Made by a program: the position numbers and the translations under genes. A model generated the notes under the pieces. That model saw only the letters and a list, made by a program, of their open reading frames with translations. It did no database searches and was not told where the DNA came from. Positions 8,785 through 17,882 of a stretch of DNA of 64,000 nt are shown piece by piece. The number at the start of each line of letters is the position of its first letter. Within the stretch, counting starts at the first letter, position 1. This DNA is from Acetobacter sp. 46_36 (lineage in GTDB: Bacteria > Pseudomonadota > Alphaproteobacteria > RF32 > CAG-239). The stretch spans positions 295,040 through 359,039 of the forward strand of contig MNTT01000015.1 in assembly GCA_001917135.1 (NCBI GenBank), in the 5' to 3' direction.

Positions 8785-9933
8785 TTATTCTTTATAAATC
8801 TTGCTCCACAAAGGTATTTCGTTACCGATTCCTTTAGCTAGCTTATCTGCTTCAATAAAAGCCATTTCTCCGCTGTCAAACATAACCCGGTACCATTTTT
8901 TGTCGGCGGTGTATCCGGTAAGCCGGACTGTTGTTCCCCGTTCAACGGTTGCAAAAACATCAAAGCCCCGGTCAGCGCCATGCATCGCCTGCGTCGTATC
9001 CGTAACATGGTATAGCTGCAGTTTGTCATGTACGTCAACCGGAATGTCAAAAATCTTTGCAACGGCAACATCGCTGAAAACTTTCTGTCCGTTTTTAAAA
9101 ATAACAACTTCTTTGACGTTGACCTTATTTTTGTTTTCAGCCTCTATTTTGCCGAGAAACAGTCCGCCGGCGATAAGAAATAATATAATCAGCAACATAA
9201 ACGGATAGAAAAGTTGTATCCTTTTCAGTTTTCCGAAATTCCATTTTCTGACGCCGAGCGGGGTGTAATCGCTTAACGTCTGTAAATATTGATTAAGATA
9301 GGGCATTTCGTCTTTGTTTGCGTAATCTCTTGCCAAGGCGGCAAGTGTTGCTGCTTCCTTTTTCTTTCCCTCGGCATTATAAGCCAAAGCGTTATGCAGC
9401 AAAAGGTTCAGATTTTCTTTTCTGGCGTTGATATGGTTTATGTTCTGGATAATAGCGGCGATATTTACAAAAAAAGCGCTGATTCCCAAAAAGCCGTAAA
9501 GCCAGTTATGCCGGGTAATTCTGCCAATAACTTCTGCCGCTTCATAAAGGCTGCAATAATAAATTTTATCAATTTTATTGTGTCCGAGTCCTTTTCCCGT
9601 TACTTCCGTCAGATGAAAAGCCCTCATATTCAAATCTTCCTGTCCGTGCATATTTCGAAGAACGAGAAGGGCGTTCATGTCAGGAAAGTTTTCCTTGTCG
9701 TAAATTATTGACAGGAGAGTATAAGCCAGCCTTGTTTGGGGCTCTTTAAGAACATCATATGCAGCGGAGATTTTTTGAAACATATCAACGGCATCAGGGG
9801 AGTTATTATGGTCTGGATGCCAGAATTTAGCCATATCCCGATATTTTTGCCGCAGTTCTTCTTCCGGCGTTTCCGGAGAAACTCCCAAAACTTTATAATA
9901 GTCCAAACTGTCGTATTTAAGTTCTTTCCCCAT
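8785..9933 (-). CDS. Membrane J-domain protein with C-terminal SH3-like domain
   Basis: The 382-residue protein begins with a J domain (about residues 10-72) containing the HPD motif at 39-41, which should stimulate a DnaK-type ATPase. Two hydrophobic segments follow (about 140-160 and 240-262), and the C-terminal part (about 285-370: TVRLTGYTADKKWYRVMF, GEMAFIEADKL) resembles a bacterial SH3 domain, usually found outside the cytoplasmic membrane. The start at 9933 is chosen because AGGGGA lies just upstream and it begins one base after the stop of the preceding ATPase gene; a longer frame from 9963 would overlap that gene. Glycine-rich and zinc domains of true DnaJ are absent. Confidence 0.7.
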   Translation of the reverse strand: MGKELKYDSLDYYKVLGVSPETPEEELRQKYRDMAKFWHPDHNNSPDAVDMFQKISAAYDVLKEPQTRLAYTLLSIIYDKENFPDMNALLVLRNMHGQEDLNMRAFHLTEVTGKGLGHNKIDKIYYCSLYEAAEVIGRITRHNWLYGFLGISAFFVNIAAIIQNINHINARKENLNLLLHNALAYNAEGKKKEAATLAALARDYANKDEMPYLNQYLQTLSDYTPLGVRKWNFGKLKRIQLFYPFMLLIILFLIAGGLFLGKIEAENKNKVNVKEVVIFKNGQKVFSDVAVAKIFDIPVDVHDKLQLYHVTDTTQAMHGADRGFDVFATVERGTTVRLTGYTADKKWYRVMFDSGEMAFIEADKLAKGIGNEIPLWSKIYKE

Positions 9934-9934
9934 G

Positions 9935-10771
9935 TTAAATCCCCTGACCAAGCTTTTTTGCAATATTGCAAATATCCAAAGCAGCCTCGGAAGTCGGGTA
10001 ACGGGAAAGCAGAAGTTCTTTGTTTCTTATCGTATCCCGGATTCTCGTGTCAATTCTGACAATACCGAGCAAGTCAGGACATTTCAACCCGTTTCGATCG
10101 GCGGCTTTGTTTAGCTCTTCATAAATTTTATATCCGTCTTCAAAAGAATTTACTTTGTTAATTATTAAATTATAATTAGCATCAATTTTCGTTTCATTCA
10201 TAAATTTAATCAAATCAAACGTTTTAATCAGGTCGGCGCTGTTTTCTGAACACATAATCAGAATATTGTCGGCAATTTGGCATAAACTCAGGTTTTTGTC
10301 TGTCAGTTCAGTGCCGAGGTCGATAATCGTATGGTCATAATTTTCTGCCAGAATTTGCAAATCTTCGGCCATAATCTGAACCCGCCCCAGAGGTAGTTCC
10401 GCCAGATAATTGTTTCCTTGTTCGGCAGTCAGAATATGAAAATTTTTATTTTTGTATGGCACCGTCAATTGGTTTAACGTTTTCTTTCCTTTAATATAAT
10501 CTTCTAAAAAAGACGTATTTTGCAAAATAAGATAAGAGCTTATATTGGAAAAATTACCGTTGCCGTCAACCAGCAGGATACGCTTTTTTTCTGCATTCAA
10601 GGCGTGGGCAATGCTTAAAGCGCACCATGAAGTTCCGATTCGTTCGGCTCCCGATATCAGCACGGATAAGTTTCTGGGCGTTTCATGCTTCAGAAACAGA
10701 TTGCTGTAAATTAAATCCCGGCTTTTGTTCAAAATAACACCTGTAATAACCTGGTTTGGCAATAAAGACAC
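9935..10771 (-). CDS. MinD/ParA-like ATPase with degenerate P-loop
   Basis: The 278-residue protein has the layout of MinD/FlhG/CpaE-type deviant Walker ATPases: a P-loop region followed by an A' type strand (RILLVDGNGNFSNISSYL), then the HTIIDLGTELTDKN segment and NLIINKVNS. However, the P-loop reads SGAERIGTSWCAL: neither lysine of KGGxGKT is present. ATP binding is therefore doubtful. It starts with GTG (GGAG upstream) and is followed with a one-base gap by the J-domain gene, indicating translational coupling. Such proteins usually position complexes at membranes or poles; function here is unknown. Confidence 0.65.
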   Translation of the reverse strand: MSLLPNQVITGVILNKSRDLIYSNLFLKHETPRNLSVLISGAERIGTSWCALSIAHALNAEKKRILLVDGNGNFSNISSYLILQNTSFLEDYIKGKKTLNQLTVPYKNKNFHILTAEQGNNYLAELPLGRVQIMAEDLQILAENYDHTIIDLGTELTDKNLSLCQIADNILIMCSENSADLIKTFDLIKFMNETKIDANYNLIINKVNSFEDGYKIYEELNKAADRNGLKCPDLLGIVRIDTRIRDTIRNKELLLSRYPTSEAALDICNIAKKLGQGI

Positions 10772-10863
10772 ATCTCCGAAATAATGGGAGATAAATCATT
10801 TTTTAACATAATAACATTATACTTGTAAACATTCAAAGATTCTTTTTTTACTCAGGGGGAATT

Positions 10864-11868
10864 ATGAAAATAATCAGATTACTGGTATTATCTCTGTTAT
10901 GTGTTTTTTGTGGTCAGGTGCAGGCGGCTGACAACATTATTACCATGTTTGGCAAAGATGTAAACGGATATAATCAGCCGCGATACTATAAGAGCAGTAC
11001 GAGATATGACTGGCTGGACCGTTTTGATATTGTTGCTATTTCTGATCCGGATAATTTTCCCTGGTCATCGGCAGAACAAGGGTCTGTTTTTGTAAAAATT
11101 TTTGAAGATTTGGCCCAAAAGGAACATATTGTAGTTGTTTTTTATTATCCGGGCGAGGGGTATGAACAAAGCGTCGACGATTTTGAAAAAGGCAAAGTAA
11201 AGTTTATGACTAAAACAAACGCCGTTTTTGGAACATATTATGAAAACATTCCATACTCAAAAAATGAATATATCTATCCGGCTTTTTTTGAAAATAATAT
11301 TCACATTATTACATCTGCCCGCAATAACATTGCTGTTAAAACCAAAGAAGATCTTAAAAATTTTAAAGGCGTATATTCGGCAGATGACCGCTTTTCAAGT
11401 TTCGTTCTTAAAGATTTTAAGTCTTTGGGAATTAAAGAAGCAAAAGATTATCCTGAAGCTTACAGGCAGCTTTTAAGCGGAGAAGCCGATTATGTCGTGG
11501 GAACTTATTATCCCAGCCAGATAGAGCTGTATAAGCTTGGAATTCGTGATTATGTTGTTTACAGCAAAGCGCCTGTCTGGAAAATGCCTATGTTTATCCG
11601 GGCAATGCCGGGGCTTGCAGAGCATCCTCGTATGGAATATTTGAAAAAATATTTGCGTAGTTCAAGATATAAAAAGGTTCGCGATGAAGCGCTGCAGGAA
11701 CTTTTAGATATTTACAGGGAAAACACTAAGGGTATTGTCCCGCCGACATATGTAAATACGGCTCCGGATAAACAGGAACCGGCAGAAGACACTCCTGCTG
11801 CCGGAAAAAATACGGACACTCTGATACCGGATTCGGCCATGCCTTTGTCTGTAAATGAGAAAAAGTAA
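10864..11868 (+). CDS. Periplasmic solute-binding-like protein (SBP family 3 type)
   Basis: A 334-residue exported protein with signal peptide (residues 1-21, ending VQAAD). The body has a two-lobed binding-protein pattern: FDIVAISDPDNFPW, VKFMTKTNAVFGTYYE, NIAVKTKEDLKNFKGVY, YRQLLSGEADYVVGTYY. The last 40 residues are a proline/acid-rich tail (EPAEDTPAAGKN) not typical of transport proteins. A strong RBS (CAGGGGG) precedes the ATG. No permease or ATPase gene is adjacent, so it may be an orphan sensor or binding protein. The ligand is not recognisable. Confidence 0.6.
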   Translation: MKIIRLLVLSLLCVFCGQVQAADNIITMFGKDVNGYNQPRYYKSSTRYDWLDRFDIVAISDPDNFPWSSAEQGSVFVKIFEDLAQKEHIVVVFYYPGEGYEQSVDDFEKGKVKFMTKTNAVFGTYYENIPYSKNEYIYPAFFENNIHIITSARNNIAVKTKEDLKNFKGVYSADDRFSSFVLKDFKSLGIKEAKDYPEAYRQLLSGEADYVVGTYYPSQIELYKLGIRDYVVYSKAPVWKMPMFIRAMPGLAEHPRMEYLKKYLRSSRYKKVRDEALQELLDIYRENTKGIVPPTYVNTAPDKQEPAEDTPAAGKNTDTLIPDSAMPLSVNEKK

Positions 11869-11875
11869 TAAATGC

Positions 11876-11902
11876 TTGAAAAAGATAAATTTAGATTATA
11901 AT
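11876..11902 (+). promoter_or_regulatory. Candidate promoter of the fzlA-like gene
   Basis: TTGAAA (11876-11881) and a perfect TATAAT (11897-11902) with a 15-bp spacer lie 32 bp before the start codon at 11934. The spacer is shorter than ideal. Confidence 0.45.
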
Positions 11903-11933
11903 ATGCCTCGTATCGTTTAGGAGAAAAACAACC

Positions 11934-12599
11934 ATGGTTCTTTTAGTTCACCACAGCATCTCGCCGCAATCTCGCAAAGTTCGCCTGATTATGGCAGAAA
12001 AGAAAATGCTTTTTGTCTTAAAAGAAGAAGAGCCATGGAAACTTTCGCAGGACATATTGGATATAAATCCTTCGGGAGATTTGCCCGTGTTGGTTTTTGA
12101 CGGTAAGGTTGTTGCCGGAAATTACGCCGTAACCGAATATTTGGAAGAAAGCAATCCCCAATATAAATTGCTTCCTGAAGAGCCGGTTGCCCGGGCAGAA
12201 GTGCGCCGGATTATGGATTGGTTTGACACAAAATTTTTTAACGAAGTCTATAAATATATTGTTGCAGAAAAAATTATAAAACGGTTTCAGCTAAAACAGG
12301 CGCCAAATTCCAAAATTTTAAAAGCCGGATTGAATAATTTGAAATTTCATATGGAATATATAGATTATTTGGCCGACCGGAACAATTACCTTGCCGGGAA
12401 AAACCTGACATTGGCCGATCTAACCGTAGCTGCGCACTTATCAATCATAGACTATTTAGGCGATATTCCGTGGAATGATTATAAAAATGCCAAATTATGG
12501 TACGCAAAAATAAAATCGCGTCCGAGTTTTAAAGATATTTTGAAAGACAATATCCGCGGCATATCTCCGTCAGCGAACTATTCAAACCTGGATTTTTGA
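11934..12599 (+). CDS. fzlA: GST-fold protein, FzlA-like divisome factor
   Basis: A 221-residue glutathione S-transferase fold: thioredoxin-like N-domain (SPQSRKVRLIMAEKKM, NPSGDLPVLVFDG) and helical C-domain (VRRIMDWFDTKFFNEV, YLAGKNLTLADLTVAAHLS). The combination WFDxKFxNEV, DIPWNDYKNAKLWYAKIKSRP and the extreme C-terminus YSNLDF matches the alphaproteobacterial FzlA family, which binds FtsZ filaments and helps activate septal wall synthesis rather than conjugating glutathione. The assignment rests on remembered family features, so an ordinary GST remains possible. RBS TAGGAG precedes the start; the next gene begins 1 base after its stop. Confidence 0.65.
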   Translation: MVLLVHHSISPQSRKVRLIMAEKKMLFVLKEEEPWKLSQDILDINPSGDLPVLVFDGKVVAGNYAVTEYLEESNPQYKLLPEEPVARAEVRRIMDWFDTKFFNEVYKYIVAEKIIKRFQLKQAPNSKILKAGLNNLKFHMEYIDYLADRNNYLAGKNLTLADLTVAAHLSIIDYLGDIPWNDYKNAKLWYAKIKSRPSFKDILKDNIRGISPSANYSNLDF

Positions 12600-12600
12600 A

Positions 12601-13056
12601 ATGAAAAAACTCAGTCTGACATTGTTGGTTTTTCTGCTGGCCGCTTGTGGCAGTACGACAAGGGGGCAGGTTGTATTCCACTGGGATCGCTATAATACCG
12701 GCGGGCTTAAATTTGCCCGGGATCATTCCGAATGTATGCGGGAAGCGGAAGCCTTCAAGCTCTTGCCGAATTTTAAAAGCTGGTTTTATACGGAAGAACA
12801 GAGATACAATATTGTTGTAAAATGGCATAAAGAACATGGAATATGGGCAAGTTTTGTTCCGTATCCGGGGGCAATGCCGGTGATGGTCAATTCCGTTCGG
12901 GACGATACGGACGCCAGCCCTCGTAAATATCAAAAATGTATGTTGCGTAAGGGGTATGTGGAACGGACGACCGATATTCCGGAGGCCAGCAACTTATTTG
13001 TTTACAAGCCTCAAAGCGTAAATCAGGATGCCCCGTTAGACAGTACATATCCATAA
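12601..13056 (+). CDS. Small lipoprotein of unknown function
   Basis: A 151-residue protein with lipoprotein signal ending LLAAC (Cys16). The mature part is tryptophan- and tyrosine-rich, has paired cysteines (SECMREAE and QKCMLRKGYVE) and an ending rich in proline and glutamine. The pattern 'C..EA......YQKCML.KGY' is typical of small alphaproteobacterial lipoproteins whose last part describes a tail residue motif ('CM..KGY'). It abuts the fzlA-like gene, so the two are cotranscribed. No terminator was seen in the 147 bp up to the convergent efflux operon. Confidence 0.7.
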   Translation: MKKLSLTLLVFLLAACGSTTRGQVVFHWDRYNTGGLKFARDHSECMREAEAFKLLPNFKSWFYTEEQRYNIVVKWHKEHGIWASFVPYPGAMPVMVNSVRDDTDASPRKYQKCMLRKGYVERTTDIPEASNLFVYKPQSVNQDAPLDSTYP

Positions 13057-13203
13057 CACGGGCTAAAAATTATCCCTGATTAAATGCTGTTTGCGGTTTC
13101 TCCGTGACATGTACGGCGTAAGGGTATTTTAGTAAAATCTTCTGTAAATAATTAACGGGTGCAAATCCTGAATACTGCGGTGAAACTGCGCCACAGAGAT
13201 GAA

Positions 13204-14614
13204 TTATTTGCATATTTCTAAATTATATCCTCCGCCGGTAGCTTTATAAAATGCCGTAATATATTGCAAAATTTCGGCATTGCTGGCAGCTAATGCGGTT
13301 TGCGCATTCAAAAGGTTCTGTTCGGCGGTGGCAACGTCTGTAAAATCGACCAGCCCGTTTTCGTATTTTTCACGGGTAAGGTTCATAACATTGCGCATTT
13401 TATAATACGAATTTTTACGGTAAGCATTTGTTTTATAGGCCTGTTCTGTTGCTGTAATGGCATTTTTGATTTCCGAAATGGCTGTAAGCATGGCTTCATT
13501 ATAATTTAAAATGTATTCTTCTTTAATATGCTTTTGCAGTTCTATATTGTTTGTCAGCTGCCCCCAATGCCAGACAGGCAGGCTTAATCCCGGAGTGTAA
13601 CCGTAAACCTGGCTGTCTTTATTAAAAAGGGAATTGCCGCTTGAAGAAATAAAGCCAAAAGTTGCGCTGAGGCTGACAGTTGGGTACAAATTTGTTATGG
13701 CTTCGCTGACAACTGCATTTTGCGCCCGAATAGTCGCCTCGGAGGCCATAATGTCAGGACGGGAGCGGATAATGCTGAGCGGCAGGTCATATAACCTTTT
13801 TTGTGCTATAATTAAAAGTCGTTGCCGTGATGTTTTTCTTATATTTGTCAAGATTTATCGGCAGATTGCTGGGAAGAACGCCCAATAAGACGGCAATAGC
13901 GTTTTTATAGCTTTCAATTTGCTGTTTTAATGGCGGAATACTGGATTTTGTCGTTTCTACGGCATATTCGGCCTGATTTAGAGCTAGTTCGTCGGCAATT
14001 CCTGCGGTATATTTATCTCGGACAGTTTGCAGAATATCTTGTTGTAATGCCAGATTCTTTTGTGCAATAAACAGTTTTTCCTGAGCTTCCCGCAGCCCGA
14101 TGTAATTGCCGGTAACCTCTGCGGTAATGGAAACTTTTAAATCTAGCAGAGTATACTGGTAATTATGCATAAGCTCATAATATTGTTCGGTAATATATTT
14201 CCCTTTTCCCCAGATATCCAGCTCCCAGGAGGTATCCAATCCGACTTTAAAGGCATTTATGTCATACGAATAATCCTGATTGTCGCTGGCCTTACTGAAA
14301 TTATATTCACCGTTTGCATCAATCATGGGGTAACTGGTTTTGGCATTAATCATCAGGGAATAGCGGGATTGTTGCAGGCGCTCTATTCCCTGCCGTATCG
14401 TAAAATTATTATTTAAAGCGTGATTAATCAGTGTATTTAAATCACTGTCTTTAAAAATCTCATACCAGGCAGAACTGACAGAATTTCCGTTTTTTTTCAG
14501 ATTCAGATTTTCTTGAACATCATACGGTGTAATAATTTCCGTATGGTGGTACTCTTCGCCGACATGGCATGATCCGAGCAGGAATGAAAGTAAAAAAATA
14601 TGATATTTATGCAT
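13204..14614 (-). pseudogene. NodT/OprM-family outer-membrane efflux lipoprotein, frameshifted
   Basis: Two overlapping frames together make one outer-membrane factor of the RND operon. Frame 1 starts at ATG 14614 (GAGGAG upstream; overlaps the acrB-like stop) with lipobox LLGSC, TPR-like OEP helices and LLGVLPSNLPINLD, then stops at 13787. Frame 2 resumes with LYDLPLSIIRSRPDIMASEA, LYPTVSLSATFG and runs to 13204. The break lies in a run of six A (plus-strand T at 13797-13802); five A would restore a continuous protein of about 469 residues, the family's normal length. It could be a real mutation, a slippery or phase-variable site, or a sequencing error. Confidence 0.8.
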
Positions 14615-17600
14615 TTGCATTCTCCTCAGAAGGCGATAAATCAGTTTTTGTATTCTTCTCCAAAGGTTGTAAATCAGACTTTGCGTTCTCTTCTGAAAGC
14701 TCTGAACGGGGTTCAGTGGGAGAAGAAGATGTATCAAGATTGTTTTTAGCCGGTGCGGGGTAAAAATATTCTTTTATGCTTTCGAACAGAGCAAATAATG
14801 CCGGAATAAATATAATGCCGACCAGAGTTGCCGCAATCATGCCGAAAAATACGGTAACACCGATTGATATTTGCGAGCTTGCTCCGGGGCCTGTGGCAAT
14901 AACCATCGGAAAAACGCCGAGGATAAACGTCATCGCCGTCATCAGAACCGCGCGGAATCTTTCGCCGGCTCCTTTCTCCGAAGCTTCCAGAATACTAAAG
15001 CCCTGTTCTCGGTAATCTTTGGTAAATTCGACAATTAAAATAGCATTTTTCGCTGCCAGACCGATAAGAAGGATAATGCCGAGTTGAGCATAAATACTGA
15101 GAGGAAGACCGAACAGGTGTAATCCGAGAAAAGCGCCGAGAACAGCGAAGACAGTGGAAAACATAACCGAAAATGCCAGCATCCAGCTTTCGTATAAAGC
15201 AACCAAAAACAAATAACAGAATATGACGGCCAGAGTAATCAATGCTCCCACCAGTCCGCGCGTTTCAGCCTCCTGCAGAGAAAGAGCCGTCCAGTCGATG
15301 GAAAAGCCTTGCGGCAAAACCTGTTCAGCCAGTTTCTCCATGGTATCCATTGCCTGTCCGCTGCTGATGCCTTCTGCAGCCTGCGCCGTGATTGCCGCGG
15401 CAGTATATAAATCATAGCGGTAGATGATTTTTGGCGAAATTTCCGTAGAAACATCGGCAAAACTGTCTATTTTTATCAGACTGCCGTTATTGGATTTAAC
15501 ATAAAGGTTTTTGATGTTTTCTATGCTGCGGCGATAATTGAAATCGGCCTGCAGGATAACTTTGTTGACTTGTCCGCTCAACGTGATGTTGTTAATATAT
15601 GTTGCTCCCAAATTGCTTTGCAGTGTATTATAAAGGGCTGAAACCGGAATGTCGTAAGATTGCAGTTTCGTCCGGTCTATATTAAGATAAACATGCGGCG
15701 TATCTGCGGTAAATGTACTGAAAGCATAAGCCATCTCCGGACTGCTGTTCGCCGCGTAAAGATATTGTTTTAACGCTTTATCCAAATCTTGAGGTGTAGC
15801 ATCGGTATTAGTTGCCACCAATTCTAAGGACAAACCGTTGCTTTGTCCGATTCCGGGGACGGACGGCGGGGCAAAAAAGTTAAGCTCGGCATTTTTATAG
15901 GAGCCGAATTTTTGGCTTAAAGAGCCGGTGATACCTTCAATAGAAAGAGCCTTGGTCGTGCGTTTGGACCAGTCTTCCAGTCCTATAACGCCAAGAGCGA
16001 CATTTTCCCCGCTGCCTCCCAGCAGGCTGTATCCGGCGACGGTAATAACATATTTAATCCCGTCCATCTGCAAAATTTTACGGCTCATATCAGCCAGAAT
16101 CTCATTCGTCTGGTTAATGCTGGCAGTCGTATCCAGCTGCACGTTTGCAAAAATAATGCCCTGATCTTCTTCCGGCAGAAAAGATGTTGCCGTAAATTTA
16201 AAGTATAATCCGATAACGGCGATAACGGCCGCAATAATAAGAACCGTAAACAGCAGATAACGGGAAAAAAAACCGACGACTTTAATATAAACGTTTTTGA
16301 ATTTATCTAACCCGTCATTAAACAGTTTAAAAAAGCCACGCCCCCGGCTTTCCTTTTCATTTTTAAGAAAAATGGAACATAATGCCGGACTGAGTGTCAA
16401 AGCATTGAATGCGGAAAAAACGACCGATGTACCGATGGCAACAGCAAATTGCTGATAAATCTTTCCCGTGATGCCCGCCATCAATCCGACCGGAACAAAA
16501 ATGGCAAGCAGAACGAAAGTTGTCGCGACAATGGCGCTTCCTATTTGCTGCATGGCTTTTACTGAAGCTTCATAAGCCGGAAGGTTTTCGTTAAGCATAA
16601 GATATTGTACGCGTTCAACCACGATAATGGCATCATCGACAACCAGTCCGATAACCAAAATCATGGCAAATAGCGTTAAGATGTTAATATCAAATCCAAG
16701 AATATAAATAATAACGAACGTAGCGATTAAAGAAACCGGAATTGTTATCAGTGGGATTAATGTTGTTTTTATTTTCTGCAAAAAAAGAAACGTAACCAGA
16801 ATAACCAGCCCGAAAGTGATAAACAGCGTTTCTACAATGGCGGATATGGACGCCCGTACATAATCCGTTGAATCATAAGCAACTTTTATCTCCATATCTT
16901 TTGGAAAAGTTTGAGCAAGTTCATCAATTTCCTTTTGTACGGCATCCATCGTTTGCAGGGCGTTGGTATTCGGCGTTTGGTTCAAGGCTATAATAACCGC
17001 CGGAGCGTTGTCATATTTTGAGTTAATGTTGTAGGAATCCCGTCCCAGTTCAATCCGTGCAACGTCTTTCAAATATGTAACTCCGCCGCTTTCAGAGGTA
17101 GCAATAACAATATTGGAGAAGTTTTCAACGCTGTTGAGCAGCCCCTGCGCAGTCAGAGTCAAAACAAGATTGGTGTCTTTGCTGCTGGGCGCCGAGCCGA
17201 TGCTTCCGACCGCAGCCTGAACATTTTGATTTTGTACGGCAGCAATAACATCGGCACTGCTCAGGCCTAACGCCGTTATTTTGTCAACGTCAAGCCAGAT
17301 GCGCATGCTGTATTGCGGGCCGAAGATTTGTACCTGTCCAATGCCGTAAAGTCTGGACAGCGGGTTTTTTATATTAGTATAAGCATAATTGCTTAAAAAC
17401 AAATCATCATATGAATTATTGGGCGAACGCAGGGCAATCAGAGCCAGTATGTCTGCATTTTCCGTCGAAACGTCAAGCCCTTCTTTGGTAACCTCGGCAG
17501 GAAGTTCGCTGTTAACCTGTTGCAGGCGGTTTTGTACTTTAACCTGCGCAATATCCGGATCTGTTCCTATGTCAAACGTAACCGTAAGCGTATAGGAACC

Positions 17601-17864
17601 GTTATCGTCAGAAGTAGATGACATATACAGCATATCTTCAACGCCGTTCATCTGGTTTTCAATCGGTATGGCGACCGTATCGGTCAAAACTTGGGCATTA
17701 GCGCCGAGGTAGGTTGTTTTGACGGTAACCTGTGGCGGAGTAATGCTTGGGAATTGTGAAATCGGCAGAATTTTAATTGCCAGGACGCCGAGAATAATCA
17801 TAATGATTGAGATAACCATGGCAAAACGAGGTCTGTCTATAAAAAATTTAGAAAACATGGCCAT
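14607..17864 (-). CDS. RND multidrug efflux pump, inner-membrane transporter (AcrB/HAE1 family)
   Basis: A 1085-residue proton-driven exporter. The N-terminus SKFFIDRPRFAMVISIIM begins TM1; the large periplasmic loops and two 6-TM bundles follow, with the proton-relay segment LVIGLVVDDAIIVVERV (paired Asp) in the first bundle and GLAAKNAILIVEFTKD in the second. Upstream is the adaptor gene, downstream the outer-membrane factor, so a complete tripartite pump operon is laid out 17883-19016, this gene, 13204-14614. The C-terminus beyond the last TM carries three copies of an 11-residue acidic repeat. RBS GGGAG precedes the start. No regulator gene is adjacent. Confidence 0.95.
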   Translation of the reverse strand: MAMFSKFFIDRPRFAMVISIIMIILGVLAIKILPISQFPSITPPQVTVKTTYLGANAQVLTDTVAIPIENQMNGVEDMLYMSSTSDDNGSYTLTVTFDIGTDPDIAQVKVQNRLQQVNSELPAEVTKEGLDVSTENADILALIALRSPNNSYDDLFLSNYAYTNIKNPLSRLYGIGQVQIFGPQYSMRIWLDVDKITALGLSSADVIAAVQNQNVQAAVGSIGSAPSSKDTNLVLTLTAQGLLNSVENFSNIVIATSESGGVTYLKDVARIELGRDSYNINSKYDNAPAVIIALNQTPNTNALQTMDAVQKEIDELAQTFPKDMEIKVAYDSTDYVRASISAIVETLFITFGLVILVTFLFLQKIKTTLIPLITIPVSLIATFVIIYILGFDINILTLFAMILVIGLVVDDAIIVVERVQYLMLNENLPAYEASVKAMQQIGSAIVATTFVLLAIFVPVGLMAGITGKIYQQFAVAIGTSVVFSAFNALTLSPALCSIFLKNEKESRGRGFFKLFNDGLDKFKNVYIKVVGFFSRYLLFTVLIIAAVIAVIGLYFKFTATSFLPEEDQGIIFANVQLDTTASINQTNEILADMSRKILQMDGIKYVITVAGYSLLGGSGENVALGVIGLEDWSKRTTKALSIEGITGSLSQKFGSYKNAELNFFAPPSVPGIGQSNGLSLELVATNTDATPQDLDKALKQYLYAANSSPEMAYAFSTFTADTPHVYLNIDRTKLQSYDIPVSALYNTLQSNLGATYINNITLSGQVNKVILQADFNYRRSIENIKNLYVKSNNGSLIKIDSFADVSTEISPKIIYRYDLYTAAAITAQAAEGISSGQAMDTMEKLAEQVLPQGFSIDWTALSLQEAETRGLVGALITLAVIFCYLFLVALYESWMLAFSVMFSTVFAVLGAFLGLHLFGLPLSIYAQLGIILLIGLAAKNAILIVEFTKDYREQGFSILEASEKGAGERFRAVLMTAMTFILGVFPMVIATGPGASSQISIGVTVFFGMIAATLVGIIFIPALFALFESIKEYFYPAPAKNNLDTSSSPTEPRSELSEENAKSDLQPLEKNTKTDLSPSEENANA
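14616..14708 (-). repeat. 33-bp in-frame repeat in the 3' end of the RND transporter gene
   Basis: The cytoplasmic tail reads RSELSEENA, KSDLQPLEKNT, KTDLSPSEENA, three imperfect copies of one 11-residue unit encoded by about 33-bp DNA repeats. Such tails are uncommon in AcrB-type proteins and can vary in copy number by slippage. Confidence 0.7.
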
Positions 17865-17882
17865 AAACTCCCGTGTCGGAAA

